A stretch of 64,000 bases of DNA from Winogradskyella algicola (GCF_005869935.1 NZ_SZQF01000006.1:1-64000); one strand, 5' to 3'. Shown: positions 26,009 through 35,605, numbered from the stretch's first letter. The notes: generated by a model not told the origin, from the letters alone. Program-made: numbers and translations.

Positions 26009-26731
26009 TTATTTTAAATCAAATAAAGAATCTACTGCTGGATAACGCTCTACAGTAAATCCTTCACCGTATTCTGTACCAATAAGTCTTCCTGCATTTC
26101 TTGCTCTGTAAATAATACTATCTGTAAAATTTTTACTAGAAATTGGTGTTTCTGGTTCTTTACTGTCTGGATCAAAAAATTGTGTTTTATAAGCTAAAAC
26201 AGCTTCCATCTTCTTTTCAATGAAACCAGTAACATCAACTATAATATCTGGTTCTAAATCTTTCCATTGTATGTAATGGTACACTGCTTTAGGTCTCCAA
26301 GGCTCTTGCCAATCGTCACCATCCTCATGTTTAGTATCAATTTTTATCAATCCACTCAAAAAACAAGCATCACTAACCAACTTACTCCCTTTAGCATGAT
26401 CTATATGCCTATCATCAATAGCATTACACAACACAATGTCTGGTCTATACTTTCGTATTTCTTTTATAAGCTCTATTTGGTGTTCTTTATCATTAACAAA
26501 AAAGCCATCAGCAAATTCCATATTGCTTCGCATAGAAACATTAAGAATCTTTGCTGCATTAAAAGATTCTTCATCTCTAGTGTCTGCTGTTCCTCTTGTT
26601 CCTAGTTCGCCTCTTGTTAAATCTATAATCCCAACTTTTTTGCCATTTGCTACCTCTTTTGCAATTGTAGCTCCGCAACCTAATTCTACATCATCTGGAT
26701 GTGCTCCTATGGCTAAAATGTCTAATTTCAT
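26009..26731 (-). CDS. bshB1: Bacillithiol biosynthesis deacetylase BshB1
   Basis: The product is a PIG-L/LmbE-type zinc deacetylase. GAHPDDVELGCG supplies the His and Asp of the metal site and DDRHIDHAKGS the second histidine pair. The pattern fits BshB1, which deacetylates GlcNAc-malate in bacillithiol synthesis, a low-molecular-weight thiol pathway present in many Bacteroidota. I chose the ATG at 26731, giving MKLDILAIGAHPDD; an ATG nine codons upstream adds a polar leader not usual for the family. The other bacillithiol genes (bshA, bshC) are not in the window. Confidence 0.92.
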   Translation of the reverse strand: MKLDILAIGAHPDDVELGCGATIAKEVANGKKVGIIDLTRGELGTRGTADTRDEESFNAAKILNVSMRSNMEFADGFFVNDKEHQIELIKEIRKYRPDIVLCNAIDDRHIDHAKGSKLVSDACFLSGLIKIDTKHEDGDDWQEPWRPKAVYHYIQWKDLEPDIIVDVTGFIEKKMEAVLAYKTQFFDPDSKEPETPISSKNFTDSIIYRARNAGRLIGTEYGEGFTVERYPAVDSLFDLK

Positions 26732-26755
26732 GTGTTTTTCGTTTTTCTCTGATGT

Positions 26756-26763
26756 CAAAAATA
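26756..26763 (-). promoter_or_regulatory. Promoter -7 element of bshB1
   Basis: The minus strand reads TATTTTTG, matching TAnnTTTG, 25 bases upstream of the chosen ATG at 26731. This position also supports the shorter start, because it would lie at the upstream ATG. Confidence 0.45.
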
Positions 26764-26952
26764 TTAAAAAGGATATAGAATTTCATTTTCTTTCTATTTC
26801 GCAAACGGTTTCGTTTAAATTTTCTTTGAATTGTTATTCTATTATCTACCAATAATTGAATAATTCGTAAATCCTCAAAAGCATGACATTCGTCATAAAT
26901 ATTGGTATGTATTGCCTTTAACTTTACAGGAGATTTTAAAGCACTAACCATT

Positions 26953-28791
26953 ATGAATCTAATGCTGGTCATTTTAACAATTACAATTATCCTTTTCATT
27001 TGGGGAAAATTCACACCAGACATTATTGCACTACTTTCTATGCTCAGCTTATTTCTTTTTGGAATTTTAGACCTACAAGAAACTTTGAGTGGCTTTAGCA
27101 ATCCTACCGTAATAATGATTGCAGCATTATTTATTATTGGTGAAGGTTTATCTCAAACTGGTTGGACAGCCTTAGCTGGTCAGAAGTTTATAAAAATGGC
27201 TGGAAAAAGCATTACAAAGCTTTTATTAATCACAACTTTAGGCTCTGGTTTACTATCTGGTGTTGTTAGTAATACTGGTACAGTAGCAACACTAATGCCT
27301 GTAACCATATCTTCTGCATGGAGTATTGGGACATTACCTTCTAAACTATTAATGCCTGTGGCATTTGGCTCTAATACTGGCGGTTTACTTACATTAACCG
27401 GAACACCACCAAATATTATTGTTAATAATACCATGTTAGAAAGCGGTTTAGAAGGCTTTTCTTTCTTTGAATTTGGATTAATTGGTCTTCCTCTATTATT
27501 AATTGCACTACTCTACTTTAAATTTATTGGCTACAAATTATTACCTAGCAATAAAACCAACAATAAACCTGTAGATATTAGTACAACGCTTCATAAATGG
27601 ATTGAAGCTTACAAGGTAGAAGGTGACTATTACCGATTAAGAGTACGTTCTGTATCTCCCTTGCTTGGTACCAATATTGGTAAATGGAATTTTGAGGACA
27701 ATCATCAAGTTTCAATATTGAGAATTAAACGTCGTCATCCCAATCTACTTAAGGGAAATGAAGCTTTTATTGAATTTCCTTCAAATGACACTGAATTTAA
27801 ATATCATGATATCATAACTGTTAAAGGAACTACCGAAGCGATTAATGCATTAATGATAAAATTTAGATTAGGATTACTACCATTAGAACCTATTGCAGAT
27901 GAGTTGCGTAACAATTTAATTAATCAAGAGGTTGGTATGACCGAAATTATTGTAACACCAAATTCTACATTAGTTGGCAGACGCTTAAGAATTGGTAGAT
28001 ACTTTAAACGATTTGGTGTTCAACTTATGGCTGCATCTAGAAACAATAAACCATTTACAGATAGAGAAATTGTGGTTAAAGCTGGTGATGCTTTCTTAAT
28101 CAGAGGAATTTGGAACGATATAGAGCAACTTAAAACTTATCATGAAAACCTTGTTATTATTGGTAGTCCTGAAGGTATGGCAAAAACGGTAACCAATATT
28201 ACTTACAAATCTTACATAGCACTATTTGCATTAGTGTTAATGATTGGATTATTAGTATTTAAAATTGTTCCTGGAGCAGTTGCCGCTTTAATATCAGCAG
28301 GTATCATATTAATAACAGGATGTGTACCAATACCAAAAGCATACAAAGGTATTAGTTGGGTAAGTGTCGTTATGATTGCAGCTATGATTCCTATGGGATT
28401 AGCACTTCAAAAAACAGGTACTGCAAAACTTATAGCTGATGGATTGGTAAATGCCTTAGGTAGTTTACACCCTATTGTATTACTTGGTGGTGTTTTTCTT
28501 CTCACAACATCATTTAGTCAAGTTATAAACAATTCTGCAACTGCAGTTTTAATGGCGCCGATTGTCATTATTACAGCCAATACATTAAGTCTATCTGCCG
28601 CACCATTTATGATAGCTGTAGCTATTAGTGCTTCAACAGCCTTTTTAACTCCTGTAGGCACTACTACAAATGCCATGGTAATGACAGCAGGTGGATACAA
28701 ATTTATTGATTATGTAAAAGTAGGTGCACCACTGCTTCTACTCTTCTTAATAACAACATTAACCTTAGTGCCATTGATTTGGCCATTTTAA
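26953..28791 (+). CDS. SLC13-type permease with TrkA_C domains
   Basis: The product of about 612 residues starts at the ATG at 26953 (MNLMLVILTITIILFIW), giving a first membrane helix immediately; an upstream ATG at 26902 would add 17 unlikely residues. About 11 helices carry the DASS/SLC13 features, including NTGTVATLMPV and SNTGGLLTLTGTPPNIIV in the first half and NNSATAVLMAP plus TPVGTTTNAMV in the second. Between them lie two RCK C-terminal (TrkA_C) domains of about 75 residues each, which bind regulatory ligands. It is likely a sodium-coupled anion (sulfate or dicarboxylate) importer; substrate not determined. It sits just ahead of pckA. Confidence 0.85.
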   Translation: MNLMLVILTITIILFIWGKFTPDIIALLSMLSLFLFGILDLQETLSGFSNPTVIMIAALFIIGEGLSQTGWTALAGQKFIKMAGKSITKLLLITTLGSGLLSGVVSNTGTVATLMPVTISSAWSIGTLPSKLLMPVAFGSNTGGLLTLTGTPPNIIVNNTMLESGLEGFSFFEFGLIGLPLLLIALLYFKFIGYKLLPSNKTNNKPVDISTTLHKWIEAYKVEGDYYRLRVRSVSPLLGTNIGKWNFEDNHQVSILRIKRRHPNLLKGNEAFIEFPSNDTEFKYHDIITVKGTTEAINALMIKFRLGLLPLEPIADELRNNLINQEVGMTEIIVTPNSTLVGRRLRIGRYFKRFGVQLMAASRNNKPFTDREIVVKAGDAFLIRGIWNDIEQLKTYHENLVIIGSPEGMAKTVTNITYKSYIALFALVLMIGLLVFKIVPGAVAALISAGIILITGCVPIPKAYKGISWVSVVMIAAMIPMGLALQKTGTAKLIADGLVNALGSLHPIVLLGGVFLLTTSFSQVINNSATAVLMAPIVIITANTLSLSAAPFMIAVAISASTAFLTPVGTTTNAMVMTAGGYKFIDYVKVGAPLLLLFLITTLTLVPLIWPF

Positions 28792-28803
28792 AATTTTTAA
28801 CTC

Positions 28804-30441
28804 ATGGAAACATTATTAAAAGATCCGATTATGAAAACTAGAGACCTTACAAAGTATGGACTGAAAGACACCAAAGCACATTGGAATCTTTCTCCTGAAG
28901 AATTACAAACCATTACTGTTGAAAAAGGAATGGGCAAAGAAACTTCTAATGGTACCTTAGCCATTAACACCGGAAAATTTACAGGACGCTCACCTCAAGA
29001 TAGATTTTTAGTAAAGGATGATTATACAAAAGATAGAGTTTGGTGGGGAAAAACAAACAAAGCCATATCACCAGAAAATTTCGACTATCTACAAGGCGAA
29101 ATAGAAAAGTATTTAAGTGAAAAAGAAATTTATGTTCGTGATGGTTTTGTATGCTCAGACCCAAAATATAGAATGGGAGTTAGAACTGTAACAGAATATC
29201 CATGGTCTAACATGTTTATATACAATATGTTTTTAAGACCAACTGCAAAAGAATTAGAAAATTTTGAAGAAGAATGGCTAGTGCTTTGTGCACCTGGTTA
29301 TGAATGTCCTGAACCAAAAAAATATGGTTTAAGACAAGGTAATTTTTCAATTTTAAACTTCACTAAAAAAATAGCATTAGTTGGTGGTTCTGCATATACA
29401 GGTGAAATGAAAAAAGGGATTTTCTCTGCTCTAAACATGATACTACCTGTTGATAAAAATGTATTACCAATGCACTGTTCTGCCAATGTTGGCGAAGATG
29501 GAGAAACAGCCATTTTCTTTGGTTTATCAGGTACTGGTAAAACGACACTATCTGCTGATCCTAACAGAAAATTAATTGGTGATGATGAGCATGGCTGGAC
29601 AGCTGAAAACAGAATCTTTAATTTTGAAGGTGGTTGCTACGCCAAGGTTATTGATTTAACTGAAGAAAAAGAACCAGACATCTATAGAGCTATTAAACCT
29701 GGTGCTATTTTAGAGAATGTAATCTTTAAAGACAACGGTGAAGTAGATTATATGGATAGTAGCATAACACAAAATACACGTGTGAGTTATCCTATTTACC
29801 ACATAGATAACATACAACAGCCATCTTATGCAGATAATCCTAAGAATATATTCTTTTTAACCTGTGATGCTTTTGGTGTATTACCTCCTGTTTCAAAGTT
29901 AACACCTGGTCAGGCTGCATACCACTTTATTTCTGGATATACTGCTAAAGTAGCTGGTACAGAAGCTGGTATTACAGAGCCTGTTCCTTCATTCTCTGCT
30001 TGTTTTGGTGAACCATTTATGCCATTACACCCAACTAAATATGCAGAAATGCTAAGCAACAAAATGCAAGAAGCTGGCGTTAACGTCTGGTTACTTAACA
30101 CTGGTTGGAGTGGCGGACCTTATGGAGTTGGTTCTCGCATTAAATTAAAATATACAAGAGCTATGATTACCGCTATTCTTAATGGAGAATTAGACAATGT
30201 AGACTATGAACAACACCCAATCTTTGGATTAAACATGCCAAAATACATTCCTAACGTTCCTACAGAAATGTTAGACCCAATGAATACTTGGTTACAAAAA
30301 GGAGCTTACATTAGTAAAGCTATTCAGTTAGCACACTCATTCCACTTGAACTTTGAAAAATTTGCAAGTGAAGCTTCTGAACAAATTATAGAAGGAGGTC
30401 CATTAATTGATGAGCATCATCATTTAACAGACCATGTTTAA
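28804..30441 (+). CDS. pckA: Phosphoenolpyruvate carboxykinase (ATP)
   Basis: The 545-aa product catalyses oxaloacetate + ATP to phosphoenolpyruvate + CO2 + ADP, the entry step of gluconeogenesis. Diagnostic motifs are present: GRSPQDRF for substrate binding, the kinase-1a loop GLSGTGKTTLSAD, the metal site DDEHGW and the adenine-contacting region near RVSYPIYHIDN. Length is normal for the ATP-type enzyme. It lies 12 bases after the SLC13 permease in the same direction, so the two may share a transcript; a dicarboxylate substrate for the permease would then make metabolic sense. A strong terminator follows. Confidence 0.97.
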   Translation: METLLKDPIMKTRDLTKYGLKDTKAHWNLSPEELQTITVEKGMGKETSNGTLAINTGKFTGRSPQDRFLVKDDYTKDRVWWGKTNKAISPENFDYLQGEIEKYLSEKEIYVRDGFVCSDPKYRMGVRTVTEYPWSNMFIYNMFLRPTAKELENFEEEWLVLCAPGYECPEPKKYGLRQGNFSILNFTKKIALVGGSAYTGEMKKGIFSALNMILPVDKNVLPMHCSANVGEDGETAIFFGLSGTGKTTLSADPNRKLIGDDEHGWTAENRIFNFEGGCYAKVIDLTEEKEPDIYRAIKPGAILENVIFKDNGEVDYMDSSITQNTRVSYPIYHIDNIQQPSYADNPKNIFFLTCDAFGVLPPVSKLTPGQAAYHFISGYTAKVAGTEAGITEPVPSFSACFGEPFMPLHPTKYAEMLSNKMQEAGVNVWLLNTGWSGGPYGVGSRIKLKYTRAMITAILNGELDNVDYEQHPIFGLNMPKYIPNVPTEMLDPMNTWLQKGAYISKAIQLAHSFHLNFEKFASEASEQIIEGGPLIDEHHHLTDHV

Positions 30442-30456
30442 TAATTCCATGACAAG

Positions 30457-30485
30457 GAGGAGCTCTCATGGAGCTCCTCTTTTTC
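30457..30485 (+). terminator. Terminator after pckA
   Basis: GAGGAGCTC (30457-30465) pairs perfectly with GAGCTCCTC (30471-30479) over a 5-base loop and is followed by a T-run, a textbook intrinsic terminator. Confidence 0.9.
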
Positions 30486-30522
30486 ATTACCTTAACTGAA
30501 CTCTAATTCTCAAATAATAAAG

Positions 30523-31227
30523 ATGAAAAGTCAAATGAGAATTCTACTGACAATTGTATTTTTAACTTTAGTTGCAACTAACCTCAATGCCCAAAATCCA
30601 TCAGAAAATCATTTAGGCTCTTGGTATACCTATGGTAGTCATCACAGGTTAAGCGAACGTTTTAGTCTTAATCCTTATGCCGAATTACGATTTTATGAGG
30701 CATCCTCAAATTATAACTTAGCTTATATCTCTTTACGTGGTAATTATCATTTAAAAAACAATCAAACTCTCGGTATTGGTTATGCTTACTTGGATATCGA
30801 TACTGTTTTTGAATTTGATCATCAACCAAACATACACGAACATCGTGTTTATGAACAATACGTCATTAATCATAAAATTGCAAAAATAAATATTCAACAT
30901 AGAGCAAAATTAGAGCATCGCTTTTTAGATTTTGTAGACAGAAATGAACTTCAAAATAGATTTAGGTATCGTATGAGTTTTACATATAATCTTAGCAAAA
31001 GTGTTTTTATCAACGTTTCAGAAGAACCTTTTGTAAATTTTCAAGATCAGGTATTCCATGAAAATAGATTTTACAGTGGCTTGGGTTTTAAAGTCACCAA
31101 ACATTCACAATTGCAAATAGGCTATTTAAAACAACATATTCGAAAAAACAATCTTAACAGAATACAGGTTGGTATTAGCTTTAAAACAGATAATCGCAAA
31201 CCAAAAACTACTTTAGCGCAGCTATAG
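30523..31227 (+). CDS. DUF2490 family outer-membrane beta-barrel
   Basis: The 234-aa protein has a signal peptide (about 1-24, ending LNAQ) and alternating strands rich in aromatic residues with the DUF2490 features (GSWYTYGSHHRLSERFSL near the start, HRAKLEHRFL in the middle). The family is thought to form small outer-membrane barrels; function is unknown. An ATG four codons in is an alternative start. The last about 20 bases overlap the convergent PLP-enzyme gene, so the C-terminal residues are encoded within its 3' end. Confidence 0.75.
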   Translation: MKSQMRILLTIVFLTLVATNLNAQNPSENHLGSWYTYGSHHRLSERFSLNPYAELRFYEASSNYNLAYISLRGNYHLKNNQTLGIGYAYLDIDTVFEFDHQPNIHEHRVYEQYVINHKIAKINIQHRAKLEHRFLDFVDRNELQNRFRYRMSFTYNLSKSVFINVSEEPFVNFQDQVFHENRFYSGLGFKVTKHSQLQIGYLKQHIRKNNLNRIQVGISFKTDNRKPKTTLAQL

Positions 31228-32353
31228 CCTTATCTATATCGCGTTTTAAATCTTTTACATCTTCAATACCTACAGAGAATCTAATTAATCGATCACTTAT
31301 ACCAACTTTATCGCGTTCTTCTTGCGTTAAAAGCGCATGGGAAGTTAGATATGGAGAAATAACTGTACTTTCTACACCTGCTAAACTCATTGATGATTTT
31401 ATGAGTTTTAACGATTTCTGAAATTGATAGGCATCTAAACCATCTATTAATTCAAAAGACAGCATAGCACCAAATCCTTTCATTTGAGATTTTGCCAATT
31501 TATGTCCAGGATGTGATTTTAAACCTGGATAATAGACTTTGGCTATTTTTGGGTGTTTGTTTAGCCATTTAGCCATTTTCATAGCATTTTTGGTTTGCGC
31601 CTTTACACGTAAGCCTAGAGTTTTCATACTACGCTCAAGCATCCAGACCGTCATATCGCTAAGGCTACCACCAAGATTCTTACTTACATTCCATATTCTA
31701 TCTATATGCTCTTGAGAACTTGCTACTGCACCTGCACAAATATCGCTATGACCTCCAAAATATTTTGTAGCAGAATGCATTACCATGTCAACACCCAAAT
31801 CAATCGGATTTTGATTTACTGGAGAAGCAAACGTATTATCAATAGATGTTAGGATATTTTTGGCTTTACCAAGCTTTGCTATGGCTTTGATATCTGTAAT
31901 AGTCAATAGTGGATTAGAAGGTGTTTCAATATGAATGAGCTTTGTGTTAGGTTGAATGACAGCTTCAAAATCGTCAACTTTATAACCATTGGTAAATGTA
32001 TATTCTATACCATATTTTGGAAATTCTTCTTTTATAAAATTAACCGTTCCACCATACAATGTATTTTGAACTACCAAATGATCTCCTTTTTGTAAAAACG
32101 CCAAAAACATATGGCTTATAGCTGCCATACCAGACCCAAAAATTAATGCAGCATCAGTATGTTCTAAAGCTGCTATTTTTTTTGCTAAATATTCTTGATT
32201 TGGTGTATTAAAATAACGTGGATAGCGTTTTATATCAACATCTAAAAATTCGTAAGACGAGCTTAAATATATTGGAGAAACTGCTCCTTTAAACTGTTCA
32301 TCTTTAACTTCACCGACATGAGTACAGATAGTATTGAGTCCTAATTTTTTCAT
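31208..32353 (-). CDS. Trans-sulfuration (Cys/Met metabolism) PLP enzyme
   Basis: The 381-aa protein belongs to the family of cystathionine gamma-synthase, cystathionine beta/gamma-lyase and methionine gamma-lyase. The PLP lysine is Lys197 in HSATKYFGGHSD, and YPGLKSHPGHKLA and SLAGVESTVISP are typical C-terminal signatures. Which reaction it performs cannot be read safely from sequence. It overlaps the convergent DUF2490 gene by 20 bases and is followed upstream-side by blh, separated by 43 bases and read in the same direction, so it may be transcribed together with blh. Confidence 0.9.
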   Translation of the reverse strand: MKKLGLNTICTHVGEVKDEQFKGAVSPIYLSSSYEFLDVDIKRYPRYFNTPNQEYLAKKIAALEHTDAALIFGSGMAAISHMFLAFLQKGDHLVVQNTLYGGTVNFIKEEFPKYGIEYTFTNGYKVDDFEAVIQPNTKLIHIETPSNPLLTITDIKAIAKLGKAKNILTSIDNTFASPVNQNPIDLGVDMVMHSATKYFGGHSDICAGAVASSQEHIDRIWNVSKNLGGSLSDMTVWMLERSMKTLGLRVKAQTKNAMKMAKWLNKHPKIAKVYYPGLKSHPGHKLAKSQMKGFGAMLSFELIDGLDAYQFQKSLKLIKSSMSLAGVESTVISPYLTSHALLTQEERDKVGISDRLIRFSVGIEDVKDLKRDIDKAIAALK

Positions 32354-32396
32354 ATTATAAAAATAAATAAAAGCGATTTTTAAGACTAATAAATCT

Positions 32397-33323
32397 TCAA
32401 TTCTTATTCAAAAAGTACATAACAATAACATGAGGAACGGTAATAGCCGCTAAAAAAGCAAAGAACACTGTGATAAAATTTAATTGTAAATAATCGCTTC
32501 CAAAGTAAAGCACAACTAACCCAATAATAGATATAAACCAATATATGAATGATGATTTTATATAATTAATCCAATTGATCTTATTTGTATCACCATACAA
32601 AACTTTTATTTGATCGATGAGACTTGGTACAGAATGCCAAATCACAAAATATATAGTAAAAGCCCACAATAACGTTGCTAACTTAAACAAAAGCGCGAAT
32701 AATGCTATCAGAAACAACTCTTGCAAATAGTTAAACTCAGTAGTAAAATTTTTATAGTTTATGATAGTTGACAATAGCGTTGTAATAATGCCAAACCATA
32801 AAAAATATAGGAATAAATCTTTACTAATTAATACACCTGTCAATTCAAAAATGATCTTATTGGTTTCATTCAAGTTGTTGTAAAAGAGTAGTCCGAAAAT
32901 TAAAAACCCATAACTAAAAAAGAAAAATGATGACTTTAAACCACCTTGTTTAATAAAATGATTGTAATGCTGTTCACCAAAATGATAACAACTAATTGTA
33001 ATAAATACAATTAATGCAAATAAAGGTGAAGTAAAAAAAATAAAGATATTTGAGAGGATAAGAATTATATACAATGCTGAAAAAATCCTATTTCTTTTAT
33101 AGCCTCTTTTGAGAAAGCTTATAATAGAAATATCGTTTGCACCATGTAAAATACCCACAGAACATACTAGAATGTACGATAGATATGTTTCAAATTGACT
33201 ATCTATTTGAATAGTAAGCCAAAATAAAAAAACCGTAATTATTAAGTTAAATATTGGAAATCTCACAATATAAAGGTAGTAAAATTTTATTTTGTTTAAT
33301 TTTTTTATGAAAATTTTAAACAA
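32397..33323 (-). CDS. blh: Brp/Blh beta-carotene 15,15'-dioxygenase
   Basis: The 308-aa integral membrane protein cleaves beta-carotene into two retinal molecules, the chromophore for the divergent proteorhodopsin. It has about eight helices with conserved histidines in ILHGANDIS (His60), SCYHFGEQHY (His114, His119) and VIWHSVPSL, consistent with the iron site. No ATG exists in the N-terminal region; the reading frame opens after a stop at 33351-33353, so the start is a TTG at 33323 or a GTG at 33266. Carotenoid synthesis genes are not in the window, so beta-carotene must come from elsewhere. The start lies only 48 bases from the proteorhodopsin ATG. Confidence 0.9.
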   Translation of the reverse strand: MFKIFIKKLNKIKFYYLYIVRFPIFNLIITVFLFWLTIQIDSQFETYLSYILVCSVGILHGANDISIISFLKRGYKRNRIFSALYIILILSNIFIFFTSPLFALIVFITISCYHFGEQHYNHFIKQGGLKSSFFFFSYGFLIFGLLFYNNLNETNKIIFELTGVLISKDLFLYFLWFGIITTLLSTIINYKNFTTEFNYLQELFLIALFALLFKLATLLWAFTIYFVIWHSVPSLIDQIKVLYGDTNKINWINYIKSSFIYWFISIIGLVVLYFGSDYLQLNFITVFFAFLAAITVPHVIVMYFLNKN

Positions 33324-33325
33324 TA

Positions 33326-33359
33326 TTTGTTTAACTTTAATTAATTTTGATTAAACAAA
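33326..33359. promoter_or_regulatory. Inverted repeat operator in blh/proteorhodopsin promoter
   Basis: TTTGTTTAA (33326-33334) and TTAAACAAA (33351-33359) form a 9-bp perfect inverted repeat with 16 bases between arms, filling the 48-base gap between blh and the rhodopsin gene. The same arms, the same spacing and 13 identical leading bases recur at 58214-58245 ahead of the cryptochrome operon. It brackets the rhodopsin -7 element, so a bound protein would affect both divergent genes. The regulator is unknown. Confidence 0.65.
33342..33349 (+). promoter_or_regulatory. Promoter -7 element of proteorhodopsin
   Basis: TAATTTTG matches TAnnTTTG, 22 bases before the rhodopsin ATG and inside the inverted repeat. 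The nearest TTTG upstream is only 12 bases away, shorter than the usual -33 spacing, which suggests activator-dependent or regulated use. Confidence 0.5.
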
Positions 33360-33371
33360 AATAATAATGTT

Positions 33372-34121
33372 ATGAAATTACTAACCGTTTTATTAGCAGA
33401 TGTAAGTAAACTTGCAACTGATGACTATGTTGGCTTTACTTTCTTTGTTGGATGTATGGCTATGATGGCCGCTTCGGCCTTTTTCTTTCTATCAATGAAT
33501 AGTTTTGACAGAAAGTGGAGAACTTCTATCCTTGTTTCAGGATTGATTACATTTATTGCAGCAGTGCACTATTGGTACATGAGAGACTATTGGGCTTCTT
33601 TTGCAGAATCGCCAACATTCTTTAGGTATGTTGATTGGGTATTAACTGTACCTTTAATGTGTGTAGAATTCTTTTTAATTTTGAAAGTGGCTGGAGCTAA
33701 AAAGTCACTAATGTGGAAATTAATCGGATGGTCAGTAGTGATGCTGGTTACAGGTTATTTCGGTGAAGCTGTTTACAGAGACCAAGCATGGCTTTGGGGT
33801 CTAATTTCTGGGATTGCATATTTTATCATCGTTTACATTATTTGGTTCGGTGAGGCTAAAAAATTGGCAGAACAAGCTGGTGGTGCAGTTCTCAAAGCAC
33901 ATAAAACATTATGTTGGTTTGTACTGGTAGGATGGGCTATTTACCCATTAGGATATATGGCAGGCACACCAGGATGGTATGACGGTTTAGCAGGCTTAGG
34001 TTTAAACATGGATGTAATATATAATATTGGAGACGCTGTAAACAAAATAGGATTCGGTCTTGTGATTTATGGTTTAGCGGTAGCTTCATCAGCATTAAAA
34101 ACAGCACCTGAAAATTCTTAA
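33372..34121 (+). CDS. Green-tuned proton-pumping proteorhodopsin
   Basis: The 249-aa seven-helix protein is a light-driven outward proton pump. The retinal Schiff-base lysine is Lys225 (GDAVNKIGFG). Helix C carries the DTE motif: Asp88 proton acceptor, Thr92 and Glu99 proton donor (equivalent to 97, 101 and 108 of the reference proteorhodopsin), and His66 corresponds to the conserved His75. The spectral position is Met96 (reference 105), typical of green-absorbing flavobacterial proteins rather than Gln of blue forms. It is not an NQ sodium pump. It is divergent from blh, which makes its retinal, and ends at a strong terminator. It would supply proton-motive force in light. Confidence 0.97.
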   Translation: MKLLTVLLADVSKLATDDYVGFTFFVGCMAMMAASAFFFLSMNSFDRKWRTSILVSGLITFIAAVHYWYMRDYWASFAESPTFFRYVDWVLTVPLMCVEFFLILKVAGAKKSLMWKLIGWSVVMLVTGYFGEAVYRDQAWLWGLISGIAYFIIVYIIWFGEAKKLAEQAGGAVLKAHKTLCWFVLVGWAIYPLGYMAGTPGWYDGLAGLGLNMDVIYNIGDAVNKIGFGLVIYGLAVASSALKTAPENS

Positions 34122-34151
34122 TACTCTAAATATATTTTATTAGTTAGGTTA

Positions 34152-34188
34152 AACGTCCTTAGCTACAAACTGCTAAGGACGTTTTTTA
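34152..34188 (+). terminator. Terminator after proteorhodopsin
   Basis: AACGTCCTTAGC (34152-34163) pairs perfectly with GCTAAGGACGTT (34172-34183) across an 8-base loop and runs into a T-tract. It also lies in the right place to end the convergent MATE transcript. Confidence 0.9.
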
Positions 34189-34198
34189 TTTCAATTTT

Positions 34199-35605
34199 TT
34201 AAACATTAACAGATTTCCAATAACCTTTTTTAAACCAGACAATCCCTATAATTGTTATTAACACTTCTGCTAAAGTTATTGCAGCAAATACACCAACAGG
34301 CCCAAGATTAAATGTTAAAGCCATTAAATAGGCAAACGGCAATTGAAACAACCAAAAGCAAATAAAGTTAATCCAAGTTGGTGTCTTGGTATCGCCAGCA
34401 CCATTAAAGGCGTTTATTATTACCATACCGTAACCATAGAATACATAACCAGCAGCTATAATCCTTAGACAAAGTGCTCCATTTTTAATTACATTTGGTT
34501 CTTGAGTAAACCAAGATATAATTTGCGGCACAAAAATGAGATAAACAATAGAAACAAATCCCATAAAAATTGTACTATACTTTCCTGTCTTCCAAACAGA
34601 AGCCTCTGCTCTATTAGGTTTTTGAGCACCCAAATTCTGTCCTACCAAGGTCGCAGCAGCATTACTCATTCCCCAAGCAGGCATAAGCGTAAACATCATA
34701 ACTCGTATAGCTATTGTATATCCGGCTAATACCTCGCTACCAAACTCACTCATAATACGCATTAAAAATACCCAAGAAGATGTACCTATTAAAAACTGAC
34801 CTATTCCACCTAGCGATACTTTAATTAAGTTAAGCATTACTGCTACTCTAAGCACTAAATCTTTAAAACCAATCTTAATTTTACTCCATCCATAAAACAA
34901 TACTAAAAGTTGAAAAATAACTGCTGTACCTCTACCAATTGTTGTAGCGATTGCAGCTCCTTCTACACCAAATGCTGGTATTGGACCAAAACCGAAAATA
35001 AAAATTGGATCTAAAATAATGTTTAAACCATTAGATAAAACTAATGCCCACATGGCTATTGATGCATCACCAGCACCTCTATAAATGGCATTGATTAAAA
35101 ACAAAAGCATTATGGTAACATTTCCACCAAGTAACACTTGAGTGTACCCATAACCCTCAGCAATTAAATCGGGTTCGCCGCCCATTAATTGCAAAATTTC
35201 CTTTGGAAAAAGTATACCTATAACACTTATTACAGTAGCTACTATAACACCTAATCCTAACACTTGCACTGCTGCTTGTGAGGCTCCTTCCCTATCCTTT
35301 TCTCCAATACGTCTGGCAACAACTGCAGTGGCAGCCATACTTAAGCCTATTGCTACAGCATACACTAATGTAATAACAGACTCAGTTAAACCTATCGTTG
35401 CGACTGCATTTACACTAACTTTAGAAACATAGAAGATATCTACGATTGCGAAGATAGATTCCATTAGCATTTCTAGAATCATTGGAACTGACAGCATAAA
35501 AACAGCTTTACGAATGCTACCAGAAGTGAATTCCTGCTCTTTTCCCGAAATTGCGATTTTCAAATATTTAAGAAATTGAAGTATTGAAACTTTGTTTGAT
35601 TGCAT
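34199..35605 (-). CDS. MATE family efflux transporter
   Basis: The 468-aa protein has about 12 membrane helices in two related halves, with MATE features such as VPMILEMLMESIFAIVDIFY in helix 1 and AWGMSNAAATLVGQNLGA in the second half. Such transporters expel cationic drugs or metabolites using sodium or proton gradients. Substrate is unknown. Length is normal. The gene is convergent with the rhodopsin gene and stands alone. Confidence 0.92.
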   Translation of the reverse strand: MQSNKVSILQFLKYLKIAISGKEQEFTSGSIRKAVFMLSVPMILEMLMESIFAIVDIFYVSKVSVNAVATIGLTESVITLVYAVAIGLSMAATAVVARRIGEKDREGASQAAVQVLGLGVIVATVISVIGILFPKEILQLMGGEPDLIAEGYGYTQVLLGGNVTIMLLFLINAIYRGAGDASIAMWALVLSNGLNIILDPIFIFGFGPIPAFGVEGAAIATTIGRGTAVIFQLLVLFYGWSKIKIGFKDLVLRVAVMLNLIKVSLGGIGQFLIGTSSWVFLMRIMSEFGSEVLAGYTIAIRVMMFTLMPAWGMSNAAATLVGQNLGAQKPNRAEASVWKTGKYSTIFMGFVSIVYLIFVPQIISWFTQEPNVIKNGALCLRIIAAGYVFYGYGMVIINAFNGAGDTKTPTWINFICFWLFQLPFAYLMALTFNLGPVGVFAAITLAEVLITIIGIVWFKKGYWKSVNV

